64,000 bases of DNA, from the NCBI GenBank assembly GCA_023382385.1, contig JAHDVH010000001.1, forward strand, positions 365,511 to 429,510. Reading direction: 5' to 3'. Every line of letters begins with the position of its first letter. The stretch's first letter is position 1. A program made the position numbers and the translations under genes. The notes under the pieces are model-generated. The model was given only the letters and a program-made list of their open reading frames with translations, was not told the DNA's origin and ran no database searches. Below, in pieces: positions 1 through 8,297 of the stretch. The DNA comes from a bacterium (GTDB lineage Bacteria; Electryoneota; RPQS01).

Positions 1-172
1 GGGCCTTCAGACGAATAGTCGCTGCCGCTTGGCTCGGTTCCATAAGCAACTCTGAAAAGATCGCCGGGCGAGTTGAGGCGGATTTCATTTGCTCAAATCG
101 CGCAAGAGGACTTCTCACAGCGCATGCAGCGACAAAAATCAGGCAAGAAAGTAACAGTCCCCTAAGGAGCAA
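1..172 (-). CDS. Lipoprotein, N-terminal fragment (cut by window edge)
   Basis: Reading the minus strand from a TTG at 172 gives an open frame to the window edge. It begins with a hydrophobic signal segment (LLRGLLLSCLIFVAAC) whose V-A-A-C is a good lipobox, so the product should be a lipidated envelope protein. The TTG overlaps the last codons of the upstream TPR gene in another frame. A GGGAG Shine-Dalgarno sits about 7 bases before the TTG, which decides the start. Only 57 codons are visible, too few to name a family. In FCB-type genomes a TPR protein is often followed by a DUF4292-type lipoprotein, but that is only a guess here. Confidence 0.6.
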   Translation of the reverse strand, partial: MLLRGLLLSCLIFVAACAVRSPLARFEQMKSASTRPAIFSELLMEPSQAAATIRLKA

Positions 173-1535
173 GTTTCTCCCTGACCGTCGTCAAGTTTGG
201 ATCATATTTCAGTGCCTGCTGCCAATACTTTCGGGCCAGCGATTTCTTTCCAAGCGCCGAATGAATATCGCCTAAATGTTCGAGAATTGGAGCACTCGTA
301 CGATCAAGCTTTAGTGCCCTTCTTACCCAGATTTCCGCATCCTCAAATCGCCCCATTCGGTAGTAGATCCATCCTTTAGTGTCGAGATACGAAGCATTGA
401 GAGGCTCAGTTTCAAGCGCTTTTTCAACGAGGAATAGAGCCCTTTCAAGCTCAATTCCACGCACTGCAAGTGTATAAGCCAGGTTATTCAAGTAAATCGC
501 CGCACTATCGGAGAAGCTGATAGCTTGCTCGTAATAGTTCACAGACAAGTCAGTACTGTCTCTCGCGTCATATAGAACGGCAAGGCTGCCAGCCGCAGAG
601 TAAAGCGTTGAATCAATATCTAAAGCACGCTGAAATCGCTCAATTGCTGCGGTGGTGTCCCCCAAACGCAATTGCGTCAAGCCCTCAAGATTCGCAGACC
701 GAGCATCTTCAAGGGCCGCCGTTCTTGCTGCCGAAGCAAGTCTCAAGACCTGCGCAAAATCACCCTTATTGAACTCAATAACAAGCTTAAGATACCAAGT
801 TCGTGAATCTGTGGAATCCAATGAAAGTGCTCTGTCGACCTCAACCAAAGCGCGGGCCGTATCGCCTGTCTGCAAATATAAAGTACCAAGCGTGTATGCA
901 ACTGGGGCACTCAGAGAGTCATCAATGGCAAGGGATTCCATGTATGGTAATGCTCTCTCCGTCTCGCCTGACATCAGATAGATTGCGACCACCTGTCGAG
1001 CAAGGTCAGAGTCTCGTGCAGAATCCGGCGATAGCTCACGATACATTTCGTCCACACGATCAAATCTGCCGTTAGTGAGTGACAAAGTCAATAGGTCGAT
1101 CTTATACTTCCGTTCATCTGGATAAGACTTGACAAGATGCTCGACCATTCGCTGTGCTTCGTCCACTTTCCCACGCGCCGAAAGCAATCGGCTCATTAGC
1201 TCAAGTGCTGGAGCATAATTGGGATCAAGCTCTAAGGCTTGCTTTAGCCTGGATTCGGCGCGGTCAAACGACTCTGTCGTCTCTGTGCGTTGCGCAAGCT
1301 GAATGTACTGTTCTGCTAAAGCTACATACAGGAAAGGTGAACTCGCATCGAGTCTCAGTGCTTCCTCAAAGAAGAAGCAGGCTTCGAATGTATTCCCCTG
1401 TTGTGCGGCTGTCGTTCCGCGAATAAACTGCTCAAGTGCTCTTGAGTTTAACTCACTCTCATCGGCCCAAGCCAGTCCGATACACAATAACGAAAACAGG
1501 ACAGCACTCGTGGCTCGCGCGAAGAAAGTACTCAC
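162..1535 (-). CDS. Exported TPR-repeat protein
   Basis: A 457-residue protein with a signal peptide (residues 1-24, ending in GLAWA) followed by tandem tetratricopeptide repeats over almost its whole length; typical units include A-ALELMSRLLSARGKVDEA and YLNNLAYTLAVRGIELERAL. TPR arrays are protein-interaction scaffolds, here probably periplasmic or outer-membrane associated. It is the next-to-last visible gene of the envelope operon, 3 bases after rseP, and its end overlaps the start of a lipoprotein gene. That context suggests a role in envelope assembly, but no specific partner can be read from the sequence. Confidence 0.85.
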   Translation of the reverse strand: MSTFFARATSAVLFSLLCIGLAWADESELNSRALEQFIRGTTAAQQGNTFEACFFFEEALRLDASSPFLYVALAEQYIQLAQRTETTESFDRAESRLKQALELDPNYAPALELMSRLLSARGKVDEAQRMVEHLVKSYPDERKYKIDLLTLSLTNGRFDRVDEMYRELSPDSARDSDLARQVVAIYLMSGETERALPYMESLAIDDSLSAPVAYTLGTLYLQTGDTARALVEVDRALSLDSTDSRTWYLKLVIEFNKGDFAQVLRLASAARTAALEDARSANLEGLTQLRLGDTTAAIERFQRALDIDSTLYSAAGSLAVLYDARDSTDLSVNYYEQAISFSDSAAIYLNNLAYTLAVRGIELERALFLVEKALETEPLNASYLDTKGWIYYRMGRFEDAEIWVRRALKLDRTSAPILEHLGDIHSALGKKSLARKYWQQALKYDPNLTTVREKLAP

Positions 1536-1538
1536 AGA

Positions 1539-2591
1539 CTACCCGCCAATCAACCGCAATATGTCGTGGTAGGAAACCACTACCAACAGCAAGAGTAGTG
1601 CTATCATTCCGGCCTGCTGAATCACGAGCTTCGTCTTCGTTGGGACAGGTCTTCTAATAATTGCTTCAATCAGTACTATAGCGATGTGACCGCCGTCCAA
1701 CACCGGAAACGGGAGGATATTCAAGAAGCCGATTGACACACTCACAAACGCGATAAAAAACAGAAACTCGCCGGCACCCTGCCTGGCGCTTTGACCGGAC
1801 AACTGTGCGACACCCACTGGTCCCGAAAGCTGCGAAAGGCTCCCTCTACCACCAATTAGATCGCCAATGAAGCCCGCAAGGTTTCTGGTTGTATTCCAAC
1901 AAAACATGAACGCTGAGCTACCGGCTTCGCCGATCCCCGCATCGCGAAATTCCACTTTGGGCGCAATTCCAATCACGCGGCGAGAGGAATCTCCAGCCGC
2001 TATCACTTCTGTCGGAACCGCAAAAGAAACACTTAGGCCATCACGTACAGCCGTTAGAAACACCGTATCCTTGGAAGAGGTGATTAATTGCACGACATCT
2101 TCCCACTTCTCCACAGCCTTCCCGTCTATCAAAGTGATTCTGTCTCCGGCTGATAGACCGGCAATTGCGGCCGGTCTCCCTTCGATCGCTTCACCAATGA
2201 CCGGCAAGTTGACTTCCGGAATGCCCATAGTCAGTGTCAAACTGATTAGTATGACAATAGCAGTTAGGTAATTCATAAGAACACCCGCAGAGAGTACAAA
2301 CACTTTCTGTGCAGCATTCTTTGACATAAATTCATCCGGAGCACCTGTAATCCCCTCGCCGTCCATGGATTCGTCGACCATACCTGCAATCTGCACATAC
2401 CCGCCAAGCGGAATCCAGGAAAGTGAAAACTCAGTCTCACCAATTTGTCTGGTGAAAATTCGTGGGGGAAAACCGATCGAGAACTTCTTCACGCGCATGC
2501 CCGTCAGCTTGGCGGCAAGAAAGTGCCCAAGCTCATGAATAGCTATTATTATGCCCGCAACGGCTACAAACGATAGAATGGTTATCAGCAT
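1539..2591 (-). CDS. rseP: RseP-type site-2 intramembrane zinc metalloprotease
   Basis: This 350-residue membrane protease carries the zinc motif HELGH (residues 19-23) in its first transmembrane helix and the second active-site motif N-x-x-P-x-P-x-LDGG near residue 295. A single PDZ domain lies between them at roughly residues 110-200, whereas E. coli RseP has two. The family cleaves transmembrane anti-sigma factors and signal-peptide remnants within the inner membrane. It overlaps dxr by a few bases, and the dxr-rseP-bamA-lpx neighbourhood is the classic Gram-negative envelope cluster. An ECF sigma/anti-sigma pair near 32-33 kb is a possible client, but no link can be shown here. Confidence 0.95.
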   Translation of the reverse strand: MLITILSFVAVAGIIIAIHELGHFLAAKLTGMRVKKFSIGFPPRIFTRQIGETEFSLSWIPLGGYVQIAGMVDESMDGEGITGAPDEFMSKNAAQKVFVLSAGVLMNYLTAIVILISLTLTMGIPEVNLPVIGEAIEGRPAAIAGLSAGDRITLIDGKAVEKWEDVVQLITSSKDTVFLTAVRDGLSVSFAVPTEVIAAGDSSRRVIGIAPKVEFRDAGIGEAGSSAFMFCWNTTRNLAGFIGDLIGGRGSLSQLSGPVGVAQLSGQSARQGAGEFLFFIAFVSVSIGFLNILPFPVLDGGHIAIVLIEAIIRRPVPTKTKLVIQQAGMIALLLLLVVVSYHDILRLIGG

Positions 2592-3769
2592 AGTGGGGTT
2601 GAAGAACCGGCAGCCAAACGATTTATTGCCGACATGCCAACACGACGGGCGCTACTGTCCGCTCTCATGATCGACTCAAGATCTCCTCCGCTTCCTCCCG
2701 TCACCTTGTCTAAGCACTCGTTTAACACAATAGCTATCTGGTCAAATCTGATTCTTTCATCCAGAAATGCCTGAACAGCTACCTCGTCTGCCGCCGAGAG
2801 GACAGCAGGCGCAATACCACCCATTTCAATCGCACGGAAGGCACATTCAAGGCAAGGGTAATCGCTAATGCGAATCTCGTCAAAGTGTAACGCCCCAAAT
2901 GCTGCAGGATCTGAGTTCACCAGTTCACTTTCCCAGCGTTCAGGGTAGCTTAGCGAATACAAAATTGGAAGTCGCATGTCAGGGCGCGAGAGTTGGGCTT
3001 TGAAACTCCCGTCACAAAACTCCACAAGTGAGTGAATCACAGACTCCTTGTGGCGAATCACTCTAATCTTTTCAACCGGCATGCCAAACAGCATCACAGC
3101 TTCAATAACTTCAAGACCTTTGTTGAATAACGTCGCGGAGTCAACAGTATTCTTGGGTCCCATCACCCATGTGGGATGCTCAAGTGCCGTCTTTGGTGTA
3201 ACGGTTAACAACTCCGCAGAGTTCCAGCCCCAGAACGGCCCGCCTGATGCGGTAAGCCACAACCGTTTGACGGACGCCACTTCCTCACCAATCAAACATT
3301 GAAACAACGCGCTATGCTCGGAGTCGACTGGAATAAGATTAGCGCCGTTATCACGCGCACACTTTACGACTACTTCACCCGCTGCAACGAGCGTCTCTTT
3401 GTTTGCAAGAGCAACATCCTTTCCACGCGACAACGCTGCGATGGTTGGCATTATTCCGGAAGAGCCTGACACGGCATTCAGCAGAATGTCGTAATCACTC
3501 TGTCCAGCCTGCTGTACGAGAGCGTCCTCTCCGACAAATATTTCTGCGACGCCGAGCCTCTTTGCCTGCAGGGCAAACACATTCTCGCTTGATAGATGTA
3601 CGATAGCCAAACTCTGTGGTCGCCACTGTCGCGCGGTCTCAAGCAATTCTGAGACGCGACGTGAAGAAGAAAAACCAACCAACTTCAGGCGATCATGTTG
3701 TTCGGCCGCTATTGACAATGCGGATCTGCCAATTGAACCCGTCGCTCCTTGAATCAGCACCCGCTTCAA
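2585..3769 (-). CDS. dxr: 1-deoxy-D-xylulose 5-phosphate reductoisomerase
   Basis: A 394-residue NADPH-dependent enzyme of the MEP isoprenoid pathway that converts DXP to 2-C-methyl-D-erythritol 4-phosphate. Seen in the sequence: the N-terminal Rossmann motif GATGSIG (residues 8-14), NKETLVAAG, the metal/substrate segment VDSEHSALFQCL, and ASGGPF of the flexible loop. Length is normal for the family. It starts within the last codons of the lipM-like gene (ATGA overlap) and ends overlapping rseP. Together with uppS about 12 kb upstream in the same operon it supplies the isoprenoid carrier needed for cell-wall lipid intermediates. Confidence 0.96.
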   Translation of the reverse strand: MKRVLIQGATGSIGRSALSIAAEQHDRLKLVGFSSSRRVSELLETARQWRPQSLAIVHLSSENVFALQAKRLGVAEIFVGEDALVQQAGQSDYDILLNAVSGSSGIMPTIAALSRGKDVALANKETLVAAGEVVVKCARDNGANLIPVDSEHSALFQCLIGEEVASVKRLWLTASGGPFWGWNSAELLTVTPKTALEHPTWVMGPKNTVDSATLFNKGLEVIEAVMLFGMPVEKIRVIRHKESVIHSLVEFCDGSFKAQLSRPDMRLPILYSLSYPERWESELVNSDPAAFGALHFDEIRISDYPCLECAFRAIEMGGIAPAVLSAADEVAVQAFLDERIRFDQIAIVLNECLDKVTGGSGGDLESIMRADSSARRVGMSAINRLAAGSSTPLC

Positions 3770-4515
3770 GCGACAGGAACACTCCGAATACTAATAGAGC
3801 GGAGAAAATCTCCGAAATGATAAGTAAAAGCCTGCGCAAGGGCTTTCCTCAACGGTTCACGCAAGTCTTGCGGTCCAATCTCGCGATTCACACATGTAGA
3901 CTTTGCTTCAAGTCTCCGCTTCAGCATCTCTCTTTCCGACTCAGACTTAACGACAAGAAAGTCCGATATCCGCAAGTGGTCATCGCCTAATAATATCGAA
4001 CCGTGCTGCAACAAGGCATCTCCCAAACGCCGTTGCGCACTTCCAACAATCTTCTTACCCCTTACAGCAACTTCCCATCGTGATGTTCGCACAAAACAAG
4101 ACGTACGGTTTTCCAACGGAGCCAACGCCTCACCACGCTCATCAAGTTCAGCTAAAACGCCAATCTCGTTCAGTGCTGACGCTATAGAGCGTCCAACATA
4201 CTCTTGCAACAAGGCCCCCGCTCGCAATTCTGGCACTTTCGGAATCACGATAGCGTAAGTTAATTCTTCACTGTGCAGTACAGCGGCGCCACCAGTAGGT
4301 CGTCGGACAAGCGGCACCTGACTATTAGCCAGCGCATCCAAGTCCAACTTGTCAGTTTTTTGGTGAAACCCGACCGACAAAGTCGGCACGTCCCACTCGT
4401 AGACCTTCAAACAAGGTCCCATAGAGTTAGAAGCAGCCGCTTCCAGATCCTTCTGGTCTCGCTCCATCAAGTACTGACCGGGTAACCTGCCGTCATGGCA
4501 AATCTCCAGAATCAC
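3766..4515 (-). CDS. LipM-like octanoyltransferase (lipoate/biotin ligase fold)
   Basis: A 249-residue member of the BPL/LplA/LipB fold. It has the RRPTGGAAVLH motif (residues 71-81), a cysteine at 140 (SCFVRTSRWEVAV), then GKKIVGSAQRR and LLQHGSILL. The cysteine followed by the GKK..GSAQ block resembles the catalytic region of Bacillus LipM octanoyltransferase rather than an ATP-using LplA ligase, so octanoyl transfer from acyl carrier protein to lipoyl domains is the likely reaction. It is wedged between lpxA and dxr with 4-base overlaps on both sides, so it is translated within the lipid A operon. LplA-type ligase activity is the alternative. Confidence 0.8.
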   Translation of the reverse strand: MILEICHDGRLPGQYLMERDQKDLEAAASNSMGPCLKVYEWDVPTLSVGFHQKTDKLDLDALANSQVPLVRRPTGGAAVLHSEELTYAIVIPKVPELRAGALLQEYVGRSIASALNEIGVLAELDERGEALAPLENRTSCFVRTSRWEVAVRGKKIVGSAQRRLGDALLQHGSILLGDDHLRISDFLVVKSESEREMLKRRLEAKSTCVNREIGPQDLREPLRKALAQAFTYHFGDFLRSISIRSVPVA

Positions 4516-5318
4516 AGAAGCTCCTCCTGGCTGAAATGTGACCTCCCCGGCATAAGCCCTCGTCTGGATGATTTGATGAACTCGGCGAGCTCTGCTGCGT
4601 ACTCTGAATCACCATGAAGGTCGAGTATCCTCTTGACTGCTTGGCTCGTGTTTTGTCCTGATCGATACAGCAAGTGGTAGATATCTCGAATTGTCTTTAT
4701 CTGCTCCGCGCTAAAACCCCTTCTTCTCAAACCGATGACGTTGAGTCCTCTGTAGGCAAGGGGCTGGCCAGCCGCGAGAACATAAGGGGGCACGTCTTTG
4801 GGGACGCGAAACCCTCCTCCAATCATGCAGTGCCTGCCAATGTGTACAAATTGATGAACTGGTACCAGTCCACCGAGAATCGCCCATTCATCAACATGAA
4901 CATGTCCAGCGAGCTGCACCCCGTTGGCAAGTATTACTTGATCCCCAACCACACAATCGTGCGCGATATGAGCGTAAGACATGATGAGGCAGTTCGCGCC
5001 AACAACTGTCCTTCCTGTGGCGGCCGTTCCCCGATTTACAGTCACAAACTCCCTGAGAACAGAATCGTCACCAATATACACACGGGTCTTCTCGCCACCA
5101 AACTTCTTGTCTTGCGGCTCTCCACCAAGTGAAACCATTGGCGAGATCTTGACGTTTCTTCCAATCCGAACGCCAGAAAAGAGCCGAGCCGAACTGCCGA
5201 TCCACGACCCCTCACCAATCTCGACATCGTCATCGATTACTGCGAAAGCGTCTACTCTTGCGTCATCTGCAATGATCGCTGAAGCCGATACCGACGCATG
5301 TGGATGTATAATTGGCAT
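4512..5318 (-). CDS. lpxA: Acyl-ACP:UDP-N-acetylglucosamine O-acyltransferase
   Basis: First committed acyltransferase of lipid A synthesis, 268 residues. The N-terminal two thirds is a left-handed parallel beta-helix made of hexapeptide repeats (for example IGEGSW, IGRNVK, IGDDSV). The family fingerprint GEPQDKKF (residues 67-74 region) and the catalytic histidine in HIAHDC (His120) are both present, followed by the helical C-terminal domain. It lies 6 bases after the lpxC-fabZ fusion and overlaps the lipM-like gene by 4 bases. LpxC and LpxD are also in this operon, so the early lipid A steps are encoded together. Confidence 0.97.
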   Translation of the reverse strand: MPIIHPHASVSASAIIADDARVDAFAVIDDDVEIGEGSWIGSSARLFSGVRIGRNVKISPMVSLGGEPQDKKFGGEKTRVYIGDDSVLREFVTVNRGTAATGRTVVGANCLIMSYAHIAHDCVVGDQVILANGVQLAGHVHVDEWAILGGLVPVHQFVHIGRHCMIGGGFRVPKDVPPYVLAAGQPLAYRGLNVIGLRRRGFSAEQIKTIRDIYHLLYRSGQNTSQAVKRILDLHGDSEYAAELAEFIKSSRRGLMPGRSHFSQEELL

Positions 5319-5324
5319 TCGTTG

Positions 5325-6719
5325 CTATCCCTCTCTATCTACAACTGCTGCAGTCATTTCTGCTTCTGCAACTAAGGCACCGTCTATATGAGCAGTTCCC
5401 TTCATCTTGCAGATGCCGCGCCGGAACAACAACATCTCGACAGTGAATCGAACTTGGTCGCCGGGCGTCACTGGCTTACGAAATTTGACATTATCCAGGC
5501 CGGTAAAATAAACAAGCTTGCTCTCAGGATTCTCGACTGAATTCAACAGCAAGACACCCCCGGTTTGCCCCATCGCTTCGACGATCAAAACACCAGGCAT
5601 TACAGGACGTCCTGGGAAATGTCCATCGAAGAACGGTTCATTTCGGGTCACATTCTTGATTCCAACGACTCGCTCGGAAGGCACTAACTCAAGAATACGA
5701 TCGACCATCAGCATTGGGTAACGATGCGGAAGTAGCCGCTCAATTGCCTCAGAGTCAAAGACGAAACCTCTGCCTCCTTTCCCGCCATAGCGGCGGGCAA
5801 TTCGCTGGGCCTCAAGAAGTCGGCGCAACATTCTTGCTACCTCAACATGTGAGGCATGTCCTGCGCGAGCAGCGAGCACATGGCCGCGCACAGGAACTCC
5901 TACGAGCGCTAAGTCGCCGACCAAATCGAGAGTTTTGTGTCTTACAGCCTCGTTCGGATAACGCAACTCTACGCCCCCAAGAATCGCGCCGTTGTGATTC
6001 AATTCCCCACGATAACCAAAAGCTGACTTTAGCTCTTCATACTCGTTCTCGCCCAAGTCCTGGTCCACAAAGACAACTGCGTTGTCAAGTGAACCTCCCT
6101 TAATCAAACCTCGATCCTTTAGAGCGCGCATCTCGGAGAGCAAGCAAAACGTCCGGGACCGAGCAAACTCTTCTACAAACTCACTAATTGAGTACATCGA
6201 AGTGTATTGAGTCCCAAGTTCCGTGTTCGGATAGTCAATCATATACGTGATACGAAACTCGGAAGAGGGTACAATTACGATGTCTATAGCGTTCTTGTCA
6301 TCATGGTAAGTCAAAGTCTTTTCGAGATCCAAGTACTCGCGTTCAGCCTCTTGCTCAACAATTTCCGCTCGGAGCAAGGCTTCTACAAAAGGCCCGGCAC
6401 TGCCATCCAGGGCAGGTGGTTCCTCGTCGGTCAACTCAATACGCAAATTGTCTATCCGCAATCCGGCAACCGCCGCTAAAACGTGTTCAACGGTATGGAT
6501 ACGCACTCCATCCTTGCCAAGTACCGTTCCCCGCGCGATATCTGTTACGTACTCAACAAGCGCTGGAATCGCGGCAGATCCAGGAATATCAGTTCGATGA
6601 AACACAATACCATGGCCCTCGGGAGCCGGCTTAAAGGTCATACTTACGGGCTTGCCTGTATGCAACCCGATTCCCGATATCGCGATCTCATTCGCAATGG
6701 TTCGTTGCTTATCAGGCAC
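5325..6719 (-). CDS. lpxC/fabZ: Bifunctional LpxC deacetylase / FabZ hydroxyacyl-ACP dehydratase
   Basis: A 464-residue fusion. Residues 1-310 are UDP-3-O-acyl-N-acetylglucosamine deacetylase, with zinc ligands His79 in HTVEH and His261/Asp265 in HKTLDLVGD. Residues 325-464 are 3-hydroxyacyl-ACP dehydratase, with catalytic His332 in [11 protein letters not shown] and Glu381 in [11 protein letters not shown]. LpxC commits the cell to lipid A while FabZ draws the same hydroxyacyl-ACP pool into fatty acid elongation, so the fusion places competing activities on one chain. This fusion is known in Bacteroidetes/Chlorobi-type bacteria and is a useful phylogenetic hint. The gene overlaps lpxD by 8 bases. 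Confidence 0.97.
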   Translation of the reverse strand: MPDKQRTIANEIAISGIGLHTGKPVSMTFKPAPEGHGIVFHRTDIPGSAAIPALVEYVTDIARGTVLGKDGVRIHTVEHVLAAVAGLRIDNLRIELTDEEPPALDGSAGPFVEALLRAEIVEQEAEREYLDLEKTLTYHDDKNAIDIVIVPSSEFRITYMIDYPNTELGTQYTSMYSISEFVEEFARSRTFCLLSEMRALKDRGLIKGGSLDNAVVFVDQDLGENEYEELKSAFGYRGELNHNGAILGGVELRYPNEAVRHKTLDLVGDLALVGVPVRGHVLAARAGHASHVEVARMLRRLLEAQRIARRYGGKGGRGFVFDSEAIERLLPHRYPMLMVDRILELVPSERVVGIKNVTRNEPFFDGHFPGRPVMPGVLIVEAMGQTGGVLLLNSVENPESKLVYFTGLDNVKFRKPVTPGDQVRFTVEMLLFRRGICKMKGTAHIDGALVAEAEMTAAVVDREG

Positions 6720-7755
6720 GCTCTCGCTCCTTTTCTCCGCTTCCTATTCCGACTCGTTCCTCCAACCGGCGTACGCGCCTGAGCAACTCTGGTAAACGCG
6801 GAAGCGCGGCCTCAATTCTCTTCCAGACACTATGTGGCCTGCCTGGACTCCCTGACAGAACCTCGCCGGGCCGAACGTCATGTGAAATTCCGCTTTGAGC
6901 GCCGAATGCCGCACCGTCCCCAATCTTCAAGTGACCGACAAATCCCGCCTGCCCGCCGACGCGACAGTAGTCGCCTAAGACTGTGGAGCCTGAAATCCCG
7001 GCTTGCGCTGCAATGACACAGTGTCGACCGATTCTGACATTGTGTGCAATCTGCACCAAGTTATCTATCTTCGTGCCTTCTCCAATTCTGGTCTCGCCCA
7101 TCGTGGCACGATCCACCGTGGTGTTTGCTCCAATCTCAACATCATCATCGATGATCACGGTCCCAATCTGTGGAATTTTCTGATATCTGCCTGACTCGAA
7201 AGCAAAACCAAACCCGTCTGCTCCTATAACAGTGCCGGAGTGAATCGTCACACGATTCCCTATCTGAACATGATGGCGAATAGTCGCATGGGGATGTATT
7301 CGACAGTTGTTTCCAATGACACATTGTTCCCCAACAAATACGCCAGCTTCCAAGAGCGAATTATCGCCAATCTTAGCCCCTCTTTGAACCACGCAGCAAG
7401 GGCCAATCAATACATTTGCACCAATTTGAACATCGTCAGCGATTACTGCCGATTCATGAATGCCTTCACCGTGTTCCACTTCCGGATGAAAGTAGACCAG
7501 AGTTTTCACAAATGCTGCATATGGGTCTGCCGTTTCGATCACGTCACCTTGATCACGCCTCACACCAGATGAAACGAGGACAACACCTGCCGCCGTCTCG
7601 CTTAGCAGTGCGGCGTACCGGACGTTTGCCAGAAACGTCACGCTGTCAGATGAAGCATGCTCCAATGGTGCAACAGAACGCAGTACGCGTTCGCTGTCGC
7701 CGTAGAGGGTACCGCCGACCAATTCGGCAAGTTGTGCTGCCGTGATCGTTGGCAC
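6712..7755 (-). CDS. lpxD: UDP-3-O-(3-hydroxyacyl)glucosamine N-acyltransferase
   Basis: Third enzyme of lipid A synthesis, 347 residues. An N-terminal uridine-binding domain (about 1-100) precedes a left-handed beta-helix of hexapeptide repeats. The active-site histidine is in [10 protein letters not shown] (His238), matching His239 of E. coli LpxD, and the C-terminal helix carries basic residues for acyl-carrier-protein docking. It sits 2 bases after ompH and overlaps the lpxC-fabZ start, giving the order ompH-lpxD-lpxC/fabZ-lpxA. Domain content and length are normal. Confidence 0.96.
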   Translation of the reverse strand: MPTITAAQLAELVGGTLYGDSERVLRSVAPLEHASSDSVTFLANVRYAALLSETAAGVVLVSSGVRRDQGDVIETADPYAAFVKTLVYFHPEVEHGEGIHESAVIADDVQIGANVLIGPCCVVQRGAKIGDNSLLEAGVFVGEQCVIGNNCRIHPHATIRHHVQIGNRVTIHSGTVIGADGFGFAFESGRYQKIPQIGTVIIDDDVEIGANTTVDRATMGETRIGEGTKIDNLVQIAHNVRIGRHCVIAAQAGISGSTVLGDYCRVGGQAGFVGHLKIGDGAAFGAQSGISHDVRPGEVLSGSPGRPHSVWKRIEAALPRLPELLRRVRRLEERVGIGSGEKERERA

Positions 7756-7757
7756 GA

Positions 7758-8279
7758 CTACTCCTTCTTCAGGGATTGAAGAACAAGCTCGGTGATATCA
7801 TACTGCGGGAGGGCGAAGACAATGTTTCCCCCAGCAGCATCAAACACCATGTCGTAGCCATCTTGCTGACTTATCTTTTCAATAGCTTGGTTCACCTTTT
7901 CCAGGATGGGACGGGATAATTCAAGGTTCTTATTGTAGAGCTTGCCACCCTCACCCCAAGTCTCAACGCGAAACTGTTCCAACTCTCTCTTCTTTTCCAG
8001 AACTTTCTGCTCACGTTCTTGACGCGCTTCGGCAGAGAGCATTAAACTCTGAGACTGTATCTCCTCAACCATAGTTTGAAGCACAGTTTCCTTCGCCTGG
8101 GCTTCTGCCATATACTTTAGCTCCTCTTCCTGAAGCTTGCGCTGCGCCTCCTGGAAGTCTGTGTACTGCGCGAGTATGGCTTCGGAATCGATGTAGCCGA
8201 TCTTCATCTCCTTCGCGATGGCAGGAATAACAGACAAGCTGACGGCAATGAGCACTAAGATGCTCTGTTTCATGATCAA
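7758..8279 (-). CDS. OmpH/Skp-family periplasmic chaperone
   Basis: A 173-residue exported protein with a signal peptide (residues 1-22, cleavage near AIA-KEM). A long charged coiled coil covers roughly residues 40-115, rich in EEL-K/Q-E runs, as in the tentacles of the Skp trimer. The family holds unfolded outer-membrane beta-barrels in the periplasm and hands them to BamA. It follows bamA by 18 bases, the standard arrangement. Translation may begin at the second Met (residue 3), which makes little difference to the product. Confidence 0.92.
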   Translation of the reverse strand: MIMKQSILVLIAVSLSVIPAIAKEMKIGYIDSEAILAQYTDFQEAQRKLQEEELKYMAEAQAKETVLQTMVEEIQSQSLMLSAEARQEREQKVLEKKRELEQFRVETWGEGGKLYNKNLELSRPILEKVNQAIEKISQQDGYDMVFDAAGGNIVFALPQYDITELVLQSLKKE

Positions 8280-8297
8280 CCCTTTTCTATGATGTCG

